A DNA stretch of 64,000 nt, taken from positions 3,262,001-3,326,000 of the forward strand of contig BSBK01002161.1 in assembly GCA_027943335.1 (NCBI GenBank), read 5' to 3'. This DNA comes from Chamaecyparis obtusa (lineage: Eukaryota > Streptophyta > Pinopsida > Cupressales > Cupressaceae). The notes under the pieces were generated by a model. The model did not search any database and was not told the DNA's origin. It worked only from the letters and a program-made list of their open reading frames with translations. This document shows positions 47,708-60,700 of this stretch, one piece after another; the stretch's first letter is position 1, and every line of letters starts with the position of its first letter. The translations under genes were made by a program, and so were the position numbers.

Positions 47708-49662
47708 TGTGAGGTCCTTCCCGACCCATCATAACATAGCATGCATTTTCATGTTTTGATGATATTGATGATACATTATTTTTGGCACATTAGACTTATT
47801 GGACCATGATTTTATATCATTAGACATTATGTGATGATTTTTATATTATGTTGATGATGATGTTAGACACACTTTTATATGCTCGTGATATAGATGCAAA
47901 ACTAAATTCTGAATCCTATATTTTGGTACACATTGATTTTTGAAATATGATTTGAAATGATATACGTACTAATATGGGTAGGTAGGAAGTTGGTGAGGGT
48001 TTCCCTTTTAGTGGAAATTTGGAGTTTGAGGGTTGATTTCCCACTCTCCAAACTTGGATACTTCTCGATGAGTTAGTGAGATTTGGGAGATTGGACCAAG
48101 GAAGAAAAAGCTAAGGAAGGGAAAAAGCTCAACCTCAATTTCATTTTCACCATTTCTTGGAGCAAGGTTGGTGCTCCTATCATGAAAGACTTTGTGTTTT
48201 TATGTTACATGTGTATGTTTTTATGTAAATCTTGTAGTGTGAAAATCTTGTGTTGCTCTCATGTTGTTCATTGATTCTCTTGAGTTATTGTTTTTATTTT
48301 ATTTTTTATTTTGGGTGTGCAAGGATAAACTCACCCTTGGGAAGGGAAGAGAGCCTTGAGGGTGAAGGGATGTGAATGTGCAAATAGTTTAGAGTTTTTC
48401 CTTGTGAAGGAGAGGGATATGGCAAGGAGTATGGGATCCATGTTGCAATTCTTCTTGTTCTACACATTTGGGGGCCATAAGGGGAGAAGTGCATTTGTGA
48501 AATGGGAAAAAGGAAATTTATTTTGTATCCTTGTGAAGGCATTGTTGATCTATGTTATTTGGTATGGATTCTCATATCTAGGTTGAATTTCCACCTTCAC
48601 CCCTCTTCATGGGTCCAAGGTGATCCATTGTGCAAGCTAAAGGATTGGAAAATAAATATTGTGTTTCCATTGTTATTTTGTGTGTGTTTAGAAATGGTTG
48701 TATGTTACCCATCCATTCATGTTTCCCCAAGCTCGAGGGTGGCCTTGTAAAGGCCTAGATTGGGAGGTGAGCTCCCATGGTCAACCTTTTTGAAAAAAAA
48801 TTGTAGGTTGCTTGGATCAATCTTGAGGACATTTAATTCTTGAGAAAATTTATGCGTGGGAGTTGCAATGTTTCTTTGAAGGCTTATGGCATTGTTCAGA
48901 AAAATGAGAACTTGTGTATTGTTCTATTATGCAAATCTCTTTTAAAAAAGGAGAGCAGCTAGTATTTTAAGTTGCATTGTAAATTTTTAAGGAAAGAAAA
49001 TGATACATTGAAATATATATTTTTCTAAAATCTAGTTTTTGTATGGGATTATTTTGTATGAGGAACAAAAAAAAAGGTTTTACGGCTTCCTTATTTTATT
49101 GTTTAAATAAAAATAAGTGAGATATAAATCTCATCCATTATTGGAGTTAATTTTTAAATGGAAAATTGCCTCTTAGGGTATAATTTTATTATTTGATTAA
49201 TCAGGTAATTAAATGAGAAATCATTAATGAAATTTTTACTGGAAAGACCAAATGATGTTTATTCTTTAGTGAAATTATTTTAATATAAATTAATTAATAA
49301 TCATTTTTGGACTTAAGTGAATCTTGGATGGGAAATTAAGTTGATTAATAAACCTATTTAACATTTAGTTATTATTTAATTTATTTAAAGAAAATTTATC
49401 TTGGATTAGGTAATAATCTTGTTATTGTGTAGCCCTTTGTAATCTTTGCGAGGGATGTTGGTCATAGCCATTATTCCCCTTGTCATCGAACTTAGTCACT
49501 GTAGGATACCGAAGGATTGTATCAATCCTTTGATGATGTAAACATGAGGATAACTTTTGTAAACCCAGTAGCCATCGAAATTATACAATTGCAACATTAG
49601 AACTAATTAATGACTTAAAAAAAAATTTGGTGTGTTTTTATCTTATAATTTTGGGCATCACA
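47708..49662 (+). mobile_element. Solo LTR, 1,955 bp
   Basis: Begins TGTGAGGTCC and ends GGGCATCACA, with the inverted tips TGTGA/TCACA. The target duplication is ATACT (47703-47707) and ATATT (49663-49667), differing by one C-to-T change. The right LTR of H has the empty site GATTATACTCTTAATT. No internal coding region, primer-binding site or second LTR lies inside, so I call it a solo LTR. The strand is arbitrary. Confidence 0.82.
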
Positions 49663-50194
49663 ATATTCTTAATCAGGTATAAGTATGTGATGATATTTTG
49701 TATTTATATAAGGAGCTACATAATGTGAATATGATCATCGAAGTGCAGACTGAGCAAAGAGTGAGAACGTAGATTGAATGATATGCAGAAGTGAAGTTCT
49801 CATGTATTTATTATATTATCTTTTGTAATACTAGACATGAAGTCTAGTTTTGTAAGTGCAGTGTGCACAACTTTTGTATACCCCTAACATGGTTTATCAA
49901 TCCTGTAACAAGGACCTTCCTATTGTAATACTCAGCTCCTAACAGGGCTAGGAATCCTAACATGGTCATAATACTTATAGTGCATTTATTTGTGGGTACC
50001 ATCCCCACCAAGGTTTTCCCTTTCCCAGGGTTTCCTCAAAAAAAATTTATGATGTTATGAGTACTCTTGTGTGTGTACTTATTATGGATTATAGGATTAA
50101 CTTTGTTATTTTTTAATTGTTTAAGAAAGAGTATAAACTATTTTGATACTGATTCACCCCCCTCAACCTCTCAGTATCACTCAACCCTAGCAAT

Positions 50195-50206
50195 TGGTAT
50201 CAGAGC
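50195..50206 (+). promoter_or_regulatory. Element H primer-binding site
   Basis: TGGTATCAGAGC, a perfect 12-base match to the initiator-Met tRNA complement, 2 bases after the LTR end. Confidence 0.94.
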
Positions 50207-50251
50207 ATCAAGCCCTTAGAAGAAAAGCCTAACAACTTAAGGGAGATTTAG

Positions 50252-51550
50252 ATGGATTTTAGCAGTTTAAAGAAGAACTATGAAGAAACACTAGAAGATC
50301 TTGATCAGGCTAATGCAAATAATGCAGATCTAAAATTCAAGGAAGATTTCATCAATAATCTCAAGGAGCAGTTGAATCATGCAAGAAGTTTAAGGGAATA
50401 ACTTGTCAAAATTCAAGGTGAACCAAACAAAGAGAAATATGATTCAAAATAGGTTGAAAATATTAAGGAATAAAATGAAGCACTCAAGGATGAATATGAG
50501 ATCTCAAACCTACATTTGATTGAGGATCTTGATGAAGAAAAAGATGAAAACAAGAAAATGAAAGATGAGTTACAATTATAAAAGAAAAAGGCAATAAGAC
50601 TTGAATTGCAATTGCGAGAAATGAAAGCAAAATATCAAAAGATTGAGAAATTCAATATCTTGATGACTAACAAACTTGAAGAAGCAAAGGAACGCATCAA
50701 GAAAAATCATCAGAATAGTTTGAAGATTGATGAACAATTTAACATGTAGAAAAAATTTGGAGATAAGACTAGAGTTGGCTTTGAGGAAGACATATCTCAG
50801 AATAAGGATCATGCAGTCATCAATGTTAACTCACCTAAGAAAGATGGATCCAAAGATGAAGGATCTAAGAAAGAACAGACCAAACCCTTAGATGAAAAGT
50901 TCCATGAATGAAATTAGGAAGGACACATAGAGGAAAAAAATGTAAAGGTACAAGCAATAATAAACCCTTTTCTGGTCATTTCTTTAATTGGTTTAACTAT
51001 TGTCATAAGGTGAAGGATTTTAGAAAACTAGACATGAGATCAAGAAGGCCAAGTTATTCTAATTTGAAAAAGAATGTTGAGAAAGACGAGGAAACTAGTA
51101 AGCCACAAGAAATTGTGAAATCAGATGAGAAATAGGTTGAAGCCAACCTGATGCGAACAAACCTGAGGAAAGTGAGAAAGATGTGAAGAGACCTAATGGA
51201 AAACCTAAGAGGATTGTATATTACAAGTGCAATAAATTTAAACACATTGCAAGGTTCTGTAAATTGCAAATTGATTACAGTCAACTCAAACCTAAAAGAA
51301 AAGTTACATGTTACAAGTGCAACAATGATGTACACATTGTGAAGTATTATAGATTCAATGGACCAGTAAAAAGGACATTTAGACCCTTGGCAAGGAAAAG
51401 AGAACTCAGTGAAGATGAGAAAAACTTTGAAGAAATGAAGGAATAGTACAAAGAGAAGTGAGTCAAGAGTAGCAACCTAAAGGAAAATAATAATGAGCCA
51501 AACAAAGGAGAAGAAAACAATCAGGGAGACTCATTAGACCCTACTAGATC
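50252..51550 (+). pseudogene. Element H gag-like gene: coiled coil plus three zinc knuckles
   Basis: ATG 50252 opens MDFSSLKKNYEETLEDLDQ. About 220 codons of Lys/Glu/Asn-rich sequence with heptad-like spacing follow, so a long coiled coil is likely, broken by six or more stops. After a frame change come three decayed CCHC knuckles: FFNWFNYCHKVKDF (about 50970-51015), YYKCNKFKHIARFC (51222-51263) and CYKCNNDVHIVKYY (51309-51350). Cysteines are replaced by Tyr, Phe or Trp in each. A charged tail runs to about 51550. This has the layout of a nucleocapsid protein that binds element RNA, but the long coiled coil is unusual for copia or gypsy gag. Confidence 0.65.
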
Positions 51551-51954
51551 TTCGCATGAGGTTAATGCCTCTTCATCAACATGAAGGGTCATGCAAGGCC
51601 TTAGGGGGAGCATTGGAATATAACACCAATATCTCATATTGTCCCTAGAACACAAAATGGAGTTGTGCAAGCTCATGTATAGTTGTGTATGGACATATAG
51701 TGATTTTATTTATCCTCACATGGATCTATATTGTTGGATATGTGATCGCATGTGATTGGTAGATTACCTAGAAGTTATCAACTTTATGGTTGTGTAGGAT
51801 TTTGTGCATTGCAAACTATAAGTTGTTATAATTAGAAGTTTTGGGCACCATTTAAATCAAATATTAGTAGAGACCTAAGCTTTGGATCTAGATTCATGAA
51901 GTTCTTTTGACCTTGTTCATGAAGATTGAAGGAAAACCCTAGATTCTACTGGTT
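51551..51954. other. Element H inter-ORF region
   Basis: About 400 bp between the two frames of element H. It has GGGGGAGCATTGGAATATAAC at about 51602 (given here at the 20-base limit), a purine tract like the polypurine primer, and no coding motif that I recognise. Confidence 0.45.
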
Positions 51955-54060
51955 GTGTACAAGGTATTTGTGAATCTCTTTCAAATCTTACAAAATTGTT
52001 CTTCTGAGAACATAGAGATAGATGCACCTAAGCTATATGATATCAAGGATAGGAACATGTATGAATTCAAGAAACATTCAGATAAGTCTATGAAGGATGA
52101 CCCTACAAAAGCATTCTCGCACACTTTATACAGAGTTCTTCATGTAGAGGATATTAGGGCTTACATCCATTGTAAGTATGAGAACATAGGTGCACTGGAG
52201 ATACTTTATGTTTTAAAGGATATGCTTGATGATGATGAGAATATTTAACCTAAATTCTCCCATTTGGAAAATCTAAACCTGCTATGCTATGCAAAATAAT
52301 TTAAGTTTGAGGAAGAAGAGTGGATTAAGATTGTATTGAGAAGATTTCATGACCAAATATTTTGGTTGGGAGGAAATCTTATAATGATCACTAAGGATTT
52401 AATTAATATAGTAATAGGATTACCTATTGGAGGTAAGTTTTTAATCTCCATGAAGAATACCAAGAAGACGGTAGAAACGCTAATTGGATGCAAATGGATA
52501 AGGAGAGACATGACAGTCAGGGATGTATTACAAAAGGATGTAAGAGTCATTTATATGATTCTTGGTTACAAAATATAGTATAGTAGTAGATTAAACTCAC
52601 TTTCTGTAGGTTTTATTGTAATATCGTATCAAATTGTTAAAGAAGGTGAACACTATGATGTACATGAAATATTGAGACAATAGTTGATGGAAAACATTAG
52701 AGTGATAAAGAAGAATAGAATAACTACCTCATTCAGATTTGGATCATTAATCCTTTACATTTTCTTTCATATAACACCAAAGTTTCTTGTATTATACCCA
52801 TGGAAGAGCAATGTATCAACAATGCAAAAAATACACAAATAGAATACAAAGCAACAGAGGTAAGGGAAGAGAAAGAAGATAGCTCAGTGAAAACTCATGC
52901 ACCTTATTTCTTTATTGATAATGGTTGCATTTATCTAAACCCATCATTAAATGAAAAAGATCCATTTGATACATTGGCAAAGGCCACAAACCTTGTTGGA
53001 AATCTAAGTGTAGAAGATCCCAAGGATAGGAAACATGCCATGTAGGTAGAAGGAGACAAGGGGACTCCTCAACAGGAGGTAGATACAGATAAATTTCAGA
53101 CTGAGAAGATGGAAGAAGACAAGGCAGAAAAAGAGGGACATCACAGAGGTGAGGCCACCATGGTAGGTAAGGAATAACCTCTTATTATTACCTCGCCATT
53201 GTTTGCAAGTGGGTCTAGACCACTGACTTCCAACATAGAAGTTATGGAAGAATATGATCTAATGAAATTATCCATTTTGGCCCTTGAGAAGGAAAACGAG
53301 AGGTTAGTGCAAAATTATGACAAGAGAAAAAGGGTAATGAACAAGGATATTATAGTTTTGAGAAGAGTTTTTTCATCACCACCTACTAGCAGTGGAGGAA
53401 CCTCGGCAGATCAGCTAGAATAAATTTTGGACAGTTTTGATACAAGATTCAAAACTCTTGAGGAAGTTGTGAAGATAAAAGTTATTAAGAAATTTGAAGA
53501 GAAAAGGTTGGAAGATTTAATTGAAGGGTTGAAGGAAGACATGAAGACCTAGATATGAGTAAGAAGGCAGTCAATATATGTTTTAAAGAAGGTAAAGAAT
53601 TATATAATACTTGTAAAGATTCATTTAGACATGTAAAGAATATAGTCGGCATAATAAAGAAGGAGGAGGAAGGATTGGCTAAGTTATCCAAGGATAGTGT
53701 AGGAAGAAAAGTAACTAATGTGAATAAAGAATTTAGCCATATTTTTTACAAGGTCAGTATATTAGAACTAGAGAAAGGAAGAGTTCTTATTAGATTCAGT
53801 GAGCTTAGAAACCTACTTGTTCCTAAGATAGAAATTTTGGAGACTACATTGGAAGACTTGGAGCTTGGTATCAAGTCTTATACTAGATTCACACCCATGG
53901 ACCTATGCAGTGTAGATATATCATGTCACACCATACATGGGTTACTAAATGTGGCTAAGACAATAAAGAAGATCTAGGAGACTGATCTTCAAACCTTGAA
54001 GATTAACTTCAGAGATGTACTTCAGACAGTAAGTATATATGTATGTCACACATTTTTTCT
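51955..54060 (+). pseudogene. Element H second long frame, function unknown
   Basis: A protein of about 700 residues in two or three frames with several stops. The first half has NIEIDAPKLYDIKDRNMYEFKK (in part, 52010-52075), GALEILYVLKDMLDD, WIKIVLRRFHDQIFWLGG (52321-52374), ITKDLINIVIGLPIGGKF (52387-52440) and a YSSRLNS block (about 52580). RRFHD..FWL...ITKD.I..V.G.P resembles a segment I recall from plant repeat-borne proteins near the plant-mobile-domain type, but I cannot name it. The second half is acidic, then helical and coiled-coil-like (ALEKENERLVQNYDKRKR; LELEKGRVLIRFSELRNLL). It occupies the place where pol would be. No enzymatic motif is visible. Confidence 0.55.
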
Positions 54061-54256
54061 TGTACATACATATTTGACACCTTTTCCATTGATGTCAAAG
54101 GGGGAGTAGTAGGTAGTGAAGAATGGGATTGATGTCAATAGAAGAAAGGGGGAGTATATACACTATAGGAAGCTATAAGGAGTTAGCCAATTTTGAATTT
54201 TTGAGTTTGGGTTGATGTTCTAAACTTATTAATTTTTCACTAAGTGTTTCCATCAA

Positions 54257-54272
54257 TGCCAAAGGGGGAGAT
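54257..54272 (+). promoter_or_regulatory. Element H polypurine tract
   Basis: CCAAAGGGGGAGAT directly before the LTR start TGTTGG. Two similar tracts, GTCAAAGGGGGAGTAG (about 54092) and AGAAAGGGGGAGTAT (about 54143), precede it. Confidence 0.85.
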
Positions 54273-54808
54273 TGTTGGAAAGTGGCTAACATATGAGAAT
54301 ATGGATGTTATCATTACTAGAAACATTTAGCCCTTAGATCATTGCAAGGCATTTTGATACTATTTTAGCAATCAATGATGTGAAAAATGTCTAAGTCCAT
54401 AGTTGGTTCCTAGAAGATAGTCTTAGTATTTTGTTCAGGGAACATGGTATAAACAATTAATCTATACGAAGTTATATTTGGGTAGACAAATGTATGGAGG
54501 ATGCTCAGGAAAGATCACAAGAATTTTGAATGTGAGATGATAGAGATACAGTGCTATGAGTTTATGCAAAGACTAAAAATAGTGCAACATGGCAAGTGAA
54601 GAAGTATAAGTTTTGGCCAACTTATGTTATGATATTTTGTATTTTTTGAGGGCCCAATGATAATGTAGCATGGGAAAATCCACACAATGTAATTTTTATT
54701 TTTTAAATGTCCAAGGACATGATAGAAGTCCAACCCCAGGGATTATACTCTTAATTGGGTATAAGTATGTGATGATATTTTGTATTTGTATAAGGAGATA
54801 GAGGATGT
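54273..54808 (+). repeat. Element H 3' LTR, truncated
   Basis: Matches the left LTR from its first base TGTTGGAAAGTGG through AAGTATGTGATGATATTTTG (at about 54764). It is lost at about 54808, where sequence I begins. About half the LTR is missing and does not reappear in the window. Confidence 0.85.
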
Positions 54809-56034
54809 GTGATGTGATTACTCAAGGAGCCTAGTAGTTTGATCTAGCTACTTGGTTAGGATCACCAAGATTCCTAACTCACCAAGTCCCCAATAACTTA
54901 ATGAATACTTCACAAGGCTTCACCTTTTTCTTCTAAGGACTCTCTCAAGGTCCTTCAATCCTTCAATCCTTCACTCCAAATCCTAAGTAATCACTTCATA
55001 GTTTTAAGGTCCTTCCCTTCATGGTCACTTTTAATTTCAACTTGCTTCTTACCTCCTTAGAAAGTTGATGAATCTTGTAGGGGTGTGGAGGTAGGCTAAT
55101 TATGTATTTTTTTAACTTCTTGATCCATTTGATCAAGGTCTTCCACTTTCCTTCTTATCAATTTAACCAAAATCATTGTTTTGGCCTTGTAGCCCTAGAG
55201 CCCCAATTAGGCCTCCTTGTCTGGATTTTTAGGACTTACTCCAAAATATTGCCAAAGATCACACCAAACTAATTATGGATTCATGGTACCTAGGGCATGT
55301 CCTCAAGGATTTTGTGGGTCTTGGTGTCTCAAGCCTCTATACAATTCCCTAACTCAGATTGGCAGGTTTTACAAGGGTTTCAAAGGCTTCAAGGTTCTTA
55401 TTGTTTATGGATTGATCAACCCCTCAGAAATCCATCTTCATACTATATAGTTTTCTTCTTAATATTCAAATCCTTGGAGATAAGTTATCAAGTCACCCCT
55501 ATAAGTAAACAAGTTTTTACACTACCTTGTCCCTAGTCGGGCAATGACAGTGCTCGCCTAGGGAAAGTCCTTAAAATTGGCCATTTCACTTTCTATGCCT
55601 CCACCAAAAGTATTTACACTATATATTGGCTCCTCTACCATGCCCCAACTAGCTGTGATGAACATAAGTTAGGGTTTCATGGGGGAGCCATGTTTCTACC
55701 AAGAACTATTTAAAGGCCAAAGAACTGGAAAACACAAAACAATTACACTAAACCTAACAAAACACCTAATAAACACTCCAAATGGTGTAGAATGGAAAGT
55801 AACCACACAAAGTAGATTTATTCTTTCTTTTCCAATCAAAATTATTTACAAAGGATGCTACTATGGCATCAAAGTATCAGGCTATGTCTTCAAAACAAGC
55901 AACAAAGAATTAAAATGCTTAAACCAAAAAATCTAAAAGATGCCAACCTCAGGATTTGGGCCTATTAGGGCTTAAATAGCTTCTAGGTTTGAGGTTTAAG
56001 GTGTTTAGCAACCTAGGTGACCTAAAGACATGGT
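54809..56034. other. Sequence I, left part (unknown, hosts element G)
   Basis: Unknown sequence that interrupts the right LTR of H and itself receives element G; the right part is 63808-64000. It is less AT-rich than its surroundings, with CCTCCTTGTCTGG, TTCAAAGGCTTCAAGG and CTAGTCGGGCAATGACAGTG. It may be the LTR of a further element starting TGATGTGATTAC at about 54810, but no second copy, primer-binding site or coding motif is visible. Confidence 0.4.
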
Positions 56035-56039
56035 TGGTC

Positions 56040-57534
56040 TGATGAACTACAACTGATTGAATATCTAAATGTACTGAAGAAATAGTGATTAGAGATCACC
56101 GAGCTACTGAAATGATATGTAAGATGATTAAATCAGTCAATATGTTGTCATTGATGTCAAGTAGTCTTCATAGTACTTATCATGTTAGTTACAAATATCT
56201 GAACATCTATTGAAGGTAGAAAAGGTGAAGAACTAAGATATCTACATGAGGAAAAGATGGATATGATATCTAAGGATAAGGTAGACATTGGGTAACTTAT
56301 TGATGAGTCTATCACTTTATATTGTTGACTTGAGCATATTACATTAATCTATTATGAAGAAGAGATTTGAAATGAACAAGTCAATGTGGTCGGTAATTGA
56401 ATATTTTTGTATACACCAAGCTAGTGCAGTGTATACCAAGTGATAGTAATAACCAAGTTAGTTATCACCTACATATTTCTATATTAACCGAGTATGAATG
56501 AAAATGTTAAATGCTAAGAACAGCCTACTGGAATTGATGAGCTGGAAATTGTTATGATTTCGATGTTAATGATAAAGTTATCTATGAGATCCATAGTTGA
56601 AAAAATTCAAAGATGATCTAAAGGATGAGATTGAAACGTGTTAATGACACATATGTCAAGGAAGGTTTAAGAGGCAAAATGGACGAAGGAGATTATGAGG
56701 CAAAATCTGATGGCTGATATGAAAATGGTTTACTTATCTATATAAGAGATATGAGTTTCATTATTGAAACATGTCAGAAAGAAGGAGATTGCAAATATTT
56801 TGCGTGAAGACTTTATTCATGCATGCTTGATCAACTGGTTACTAAAAGAACCGAACTGCAGACATTACTGAGTGTTAGAGAACTATTTACCAAGTGAAGT
56901 AAGTTGAGAAATATTGAGGAAGTGAATTGATTAATGATTAGAGGATTTTATGAGATCTAAATATTTTCAATTGAGTTGTATTTGAATTATATCAGTATTG
57001 TATCAGTTTAACCATTGATTTAGAAAATATCTTAACCGAGTGGACTTAACAGTCTTATTGTACTATCTTATGACATTAATTGAATGTAAAGTGTTATCTT
57101 GTTGACCCCATAGTGAATGTTGGTTAAAATTTAACTTTTAGTGATAAATCCTCTAACTAGGTCACACCTAACAATGTGCATTATAACCTTTAACAAGGTT
57201 GGCTCTTTACCGAGCTCACTTCAGAAGAGTGAATTATTTTGGGTTACCGGTCCCAAGTGGTTTTTCCCTTAGCAAGGTTTCCATGTTAAATCATTGTGTT
57301 ATGTGCTATTTGTTATGATTGTTGATATCATACTTTACATAATGCATAGTTGATTTAGTCGGTAATCATAGTTAGATAATTACTAGTAATCGGTAAAGTG
57401 AATAGACAGATTGATATTTTATGTTACCGAGCTGCATAATTTATTGAAATTATTTTATAAGATACATCTTTGGGTATGGGACTGAGGGATAACTGATTTA
57501 ACTGATTCACCCCCCCCCCTCAGTTATTCTAACA
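56040..57534 (+). repeat. Element G 5' LTR
   Basis: 1,495 bp, TGATGAACTACAACTGATTG to TTATTCTAACA. Near its 3' end it has a C-rich run (CACCCCCCCCCCTCAG, about 57509) that is longer than in the partner LTR. The word ACCGAG recurs (for example 57426-57431). Confidence 0.95.
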
Positions 57535-57536
57535 AT

Positions 57537-57548
57537 TAGTATCAGAGC
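57537..57548 (+). promoter_or_regulatory. Element G primer-binding site
   Basis: TAGTATCAGAGC, one G-to-A change from the initiator-Met match, 2 bases after the LTR end. Confidence 0.88.
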
Positions 57549-57743
57549 AGTATTAGTTGCTTGGAAGAAAGGTTTAAGGACTTGAGAAGAAAGATCACAA
57601 GCTGTATAAAAGGGAAGTGTCGAAGCTGTAACAAAGATAACTTCACCACATAGAAAAGACAAATGAGACTTCACATATATGGAATTGGATAATCTACTAT
57701 AACTCTACTTGAAAATGGCTACTTACAACCGATTGTTGGACCT

Positions 57744-60700
57744 TTGACCCTTGATCAATTGAGAGACCGACATGAACACAATATTACTATGATAGAGATT
57801 GTTGCTACTCTATCTAATGTTGAATTTGAGGATGTTGAGGATTGCACTACAACAAAGCAAATGTGGGATAAACTTTCTCTAGTTTATGGTGGAGATGTGA
57901 ATGTGATGAGATCTAGAGCTAAAATCTTAAGAGGAAGAATTGATGACATGAAGATGAAAGAAGAGAGAACATCACACAATATTCTAATTGAATCAAAGAG
58001 GTAGCCAATGCTATCCGAGGAGTAGGAGGTACTATTGATGAAGATACTATGGTAAGTAAGATACTAAGAACTTTGTTTCCTGTCTATGCAATTAGAATAT
58101 CTCCTATTCATGAAATGAGGTCTGCACCTTATAGCACTCTTATTCTTGATAGTCTGATTGGAAAGTTAACAACTTTTGAGCTAAATAATTATGACAATAG
58201 TGTTGTACCAAGTGTTGAATCTACTTTTATGTCATCTCTTAAGATTGGTAAATCTAGTAGTAATCATAACATAAAGAATGAAAGTGATAGTAATACTGAT
58301 GATAAGCTTGATGAGCTTGAAGCACTCATGGCCCGAAGAATGCAAAAAGATAAAGGAAGATATAAGGGTAAGTTACCTTTATCTTGTTTTAACTATAAAG
58401 AGGTTGGCCATATTGCTACTAGATGTCCTAACAAGAAAGAAGATAAAGACCGATCTGGTGATGGAAAGTTTGGCAGAAGGAATAACAGAGGAAATTGACA
58501 ATATAACGGAGACAACCGAGATTACAAAGATAAAGGAAAAAAGGCTTGTTACCTTGTTGGAGAAAATAATGAAACCGACATCGACACTGATGATAAAATT
58601 GAAGTAGTATTTGTTGCAATGAAAGATGATTCAGAAGAGGAGGAAAGGTATGTAGAAACATCCCTTATTTCTAAAGTTGGTAAGAATGATAATTGGATCA
58701 TTGATAGTGGTTGTACACATCACATGATTGGTGATGAAGATAAGTTTGATCATCTTGAGCATTATAATGGAGGATCAGTGAAAATGGGAAATGATACACC
58801 TTGTATGGTAAAGGGAAAAGGATCTATTTTATTGAATGACAAAATTAGATGTGATAATACATACTGGGTAAAAGGACTTAACTACAATTTTTTGAGTGTA
58901 GCACAGCTGAATAACTCAGGTCACTGAGTTGCATTTGAAAGCAAGAAAGTGAAAATCTATGATGAAAATGGAAAGCTTGTCAGAACTGGAGGACAATCAA
59001 AAGGTAATTTATTTTATCTTGACAATGTTGAATGTTCTTGTTTAGTGGTGAAAAATGAAGATGATTGGTTATGGCATAAGATGTTATGTCATGTAAATTT
59101 TGATAACATGATTAAGATCAATAGAAAGAGAAAATTTAGAGGATTACCGAGTCTAACCAAGCCTGATCATGTTATGTGCCAACAATGTCAGAAAGGAAAG
59201 ATGACAAAATCTAGTTTTAAAAGTAAGGACTATTCATCTAAAGGTATTTTGGAGTTGGTTCACACCGACTTATGTGGTCCTATGAAAACTCAAAGCTACT
59301 ATGGTGATAGATATTTTATTTTATTTGTTGATGACTATTCTAGACTGATGTCAGTAATGTTCTTGAAAGAAAAATATGAGGCATTCAAACTGTTTAAAGG
59401 GTATAAGGCTAAAGCTGAAAAAGAAACTGGAAAAGAATTGAAATGCTTAAGGTCTGATAGAGGAGGTGAGTTTGTTTCTGATGAATTCACTAATTTATGT
59501 AATGTGCATGGAATCAAAAGGTAGGTTTCTACACCTAGGACACCACAACAGAATGGAATTGTTGAAAGGAGGAACTGATCTATTTTTTATTGTGCTAGAA
59601 CATTGATGGTTGAGAAAAATGTTGCACAAATGTACTGGAGAGAAGTAGTTAGCACTTCACTATACACCCTGAACCAAGCTCAACTGAAGAAAGACACAAA
59701 CAAGACACCTTATGAGTTATGGTTTTGATATACACTGAATGTAAGTTATTTGAGAATCTTTGGTAGTAGGTGTTATATTCTAAAAGATGATAGGAATGGT
59801 AAATTTGACTCTAAAGGTGATGAAGGAATATTTTTGGGATATTCTACTAAGAGTAAAGCTTATAAATGTTTGAACAAGGCTACTAATAAAATGATAGAAA
59901 GTGCTAATGTAAAAGTTGATGAGTTTGTTTAAAAGAATGATGAAGAAAACATGAAGGAACTGGAAGACTATGGTAGGTTTACTTATATTGAAGATCTAGG
60001 TTATCTACCGAATCTACAAGATAAGTCTACTGAGCATTAGGAAAATGCTACCAAGAATCAAAAAATGGAAACTGAGAATCAAGAAGAAGCTACTGAGCAG
60101 GAAAATGAACCTAAATCAAATGATGAGCAGAGAAGAGATCAAGTGCTAGCAAGATTTGTTAGAAGACACCATCCAGAGAATCAAATCATTGGAGATAAGA
60201 AAGCTGGCATGATGACCCGAAGTAAGTTAAGACAAAAAATGTGCTTAGTCTATGGTTTTGAACCTAAGAATGTTAAGAATGCACTTGAAAATGAGGAATG
60301 GATCAATGTTATGAAGGAGGAAATTGAATAGATTGAGATGAATAAGGCATGGACATTGGTACCTATACCAAAAGATAAAAATGTAATTGGTACTAAATGG
60401 ATATTCAGAAACAAGTTAAATGAAAATGGAGAGGTTACTAGGAATAAGGCAAGACTTCTATGCAAGGGATATGCACAAGAAGAAGGTATTGATTATGGTG
60501 AAACCTTTGCACTTGTTGCTAGACTAGAAGGAGTTTTTATATTACTTGCATATGCTACACATAAGGGATTTAAAGTATATCAAATGGATTTGAAATTAGC
60601 TTTTCTGAATGGAATTCTTGAAGAGGTGTACATATAACAACCATAAGGTTTTATTGATCTGAAGCAGAAGAACATGGTATGTAGATTGTACAAAGCTTTA

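Larger units (their letters stand above)
46935..50192 (+). repeat. Element H 5' LTR with two insertions
   Basis: Starts TGTTGGCAAGTGGCTAACATATGAG, given here in two parts: TGTTGGCAAGTGG, CTAACATATGAG. This matches the right LTR start at 54273 with two differences in the first 28 bases. It ends CCCTAGCA at 50192. It is interrupted at 46960-47253 by a retroposon with its target duplication and at 47708-49667 by a solo LTR with its target duplication. Between them, 47254-47707 matches 54301-54755 closely. Confidence 0.88.
46935..54808 (+). mobile_element. Element H: non-autonomous LTR element with extra reading frames
   Basis: Plus-strand LTR element inserted in the LINE. The left LTR is 46935-50192 (about 1,004 bp once two insertions are removed), and the right LTR starts at 54273 and is cut at about 54808. 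It has a perfect initiator-Met primer-binding site and a clear polypurine tract. The 4.1-kb internal region encodes a coiled-coil and zinc-knuckle gag-like protein and a second long frame of unknown function. I see no protease, reverse transcriptase or integrase. It would need another element's enzymes to move. Confidence 0.85.
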
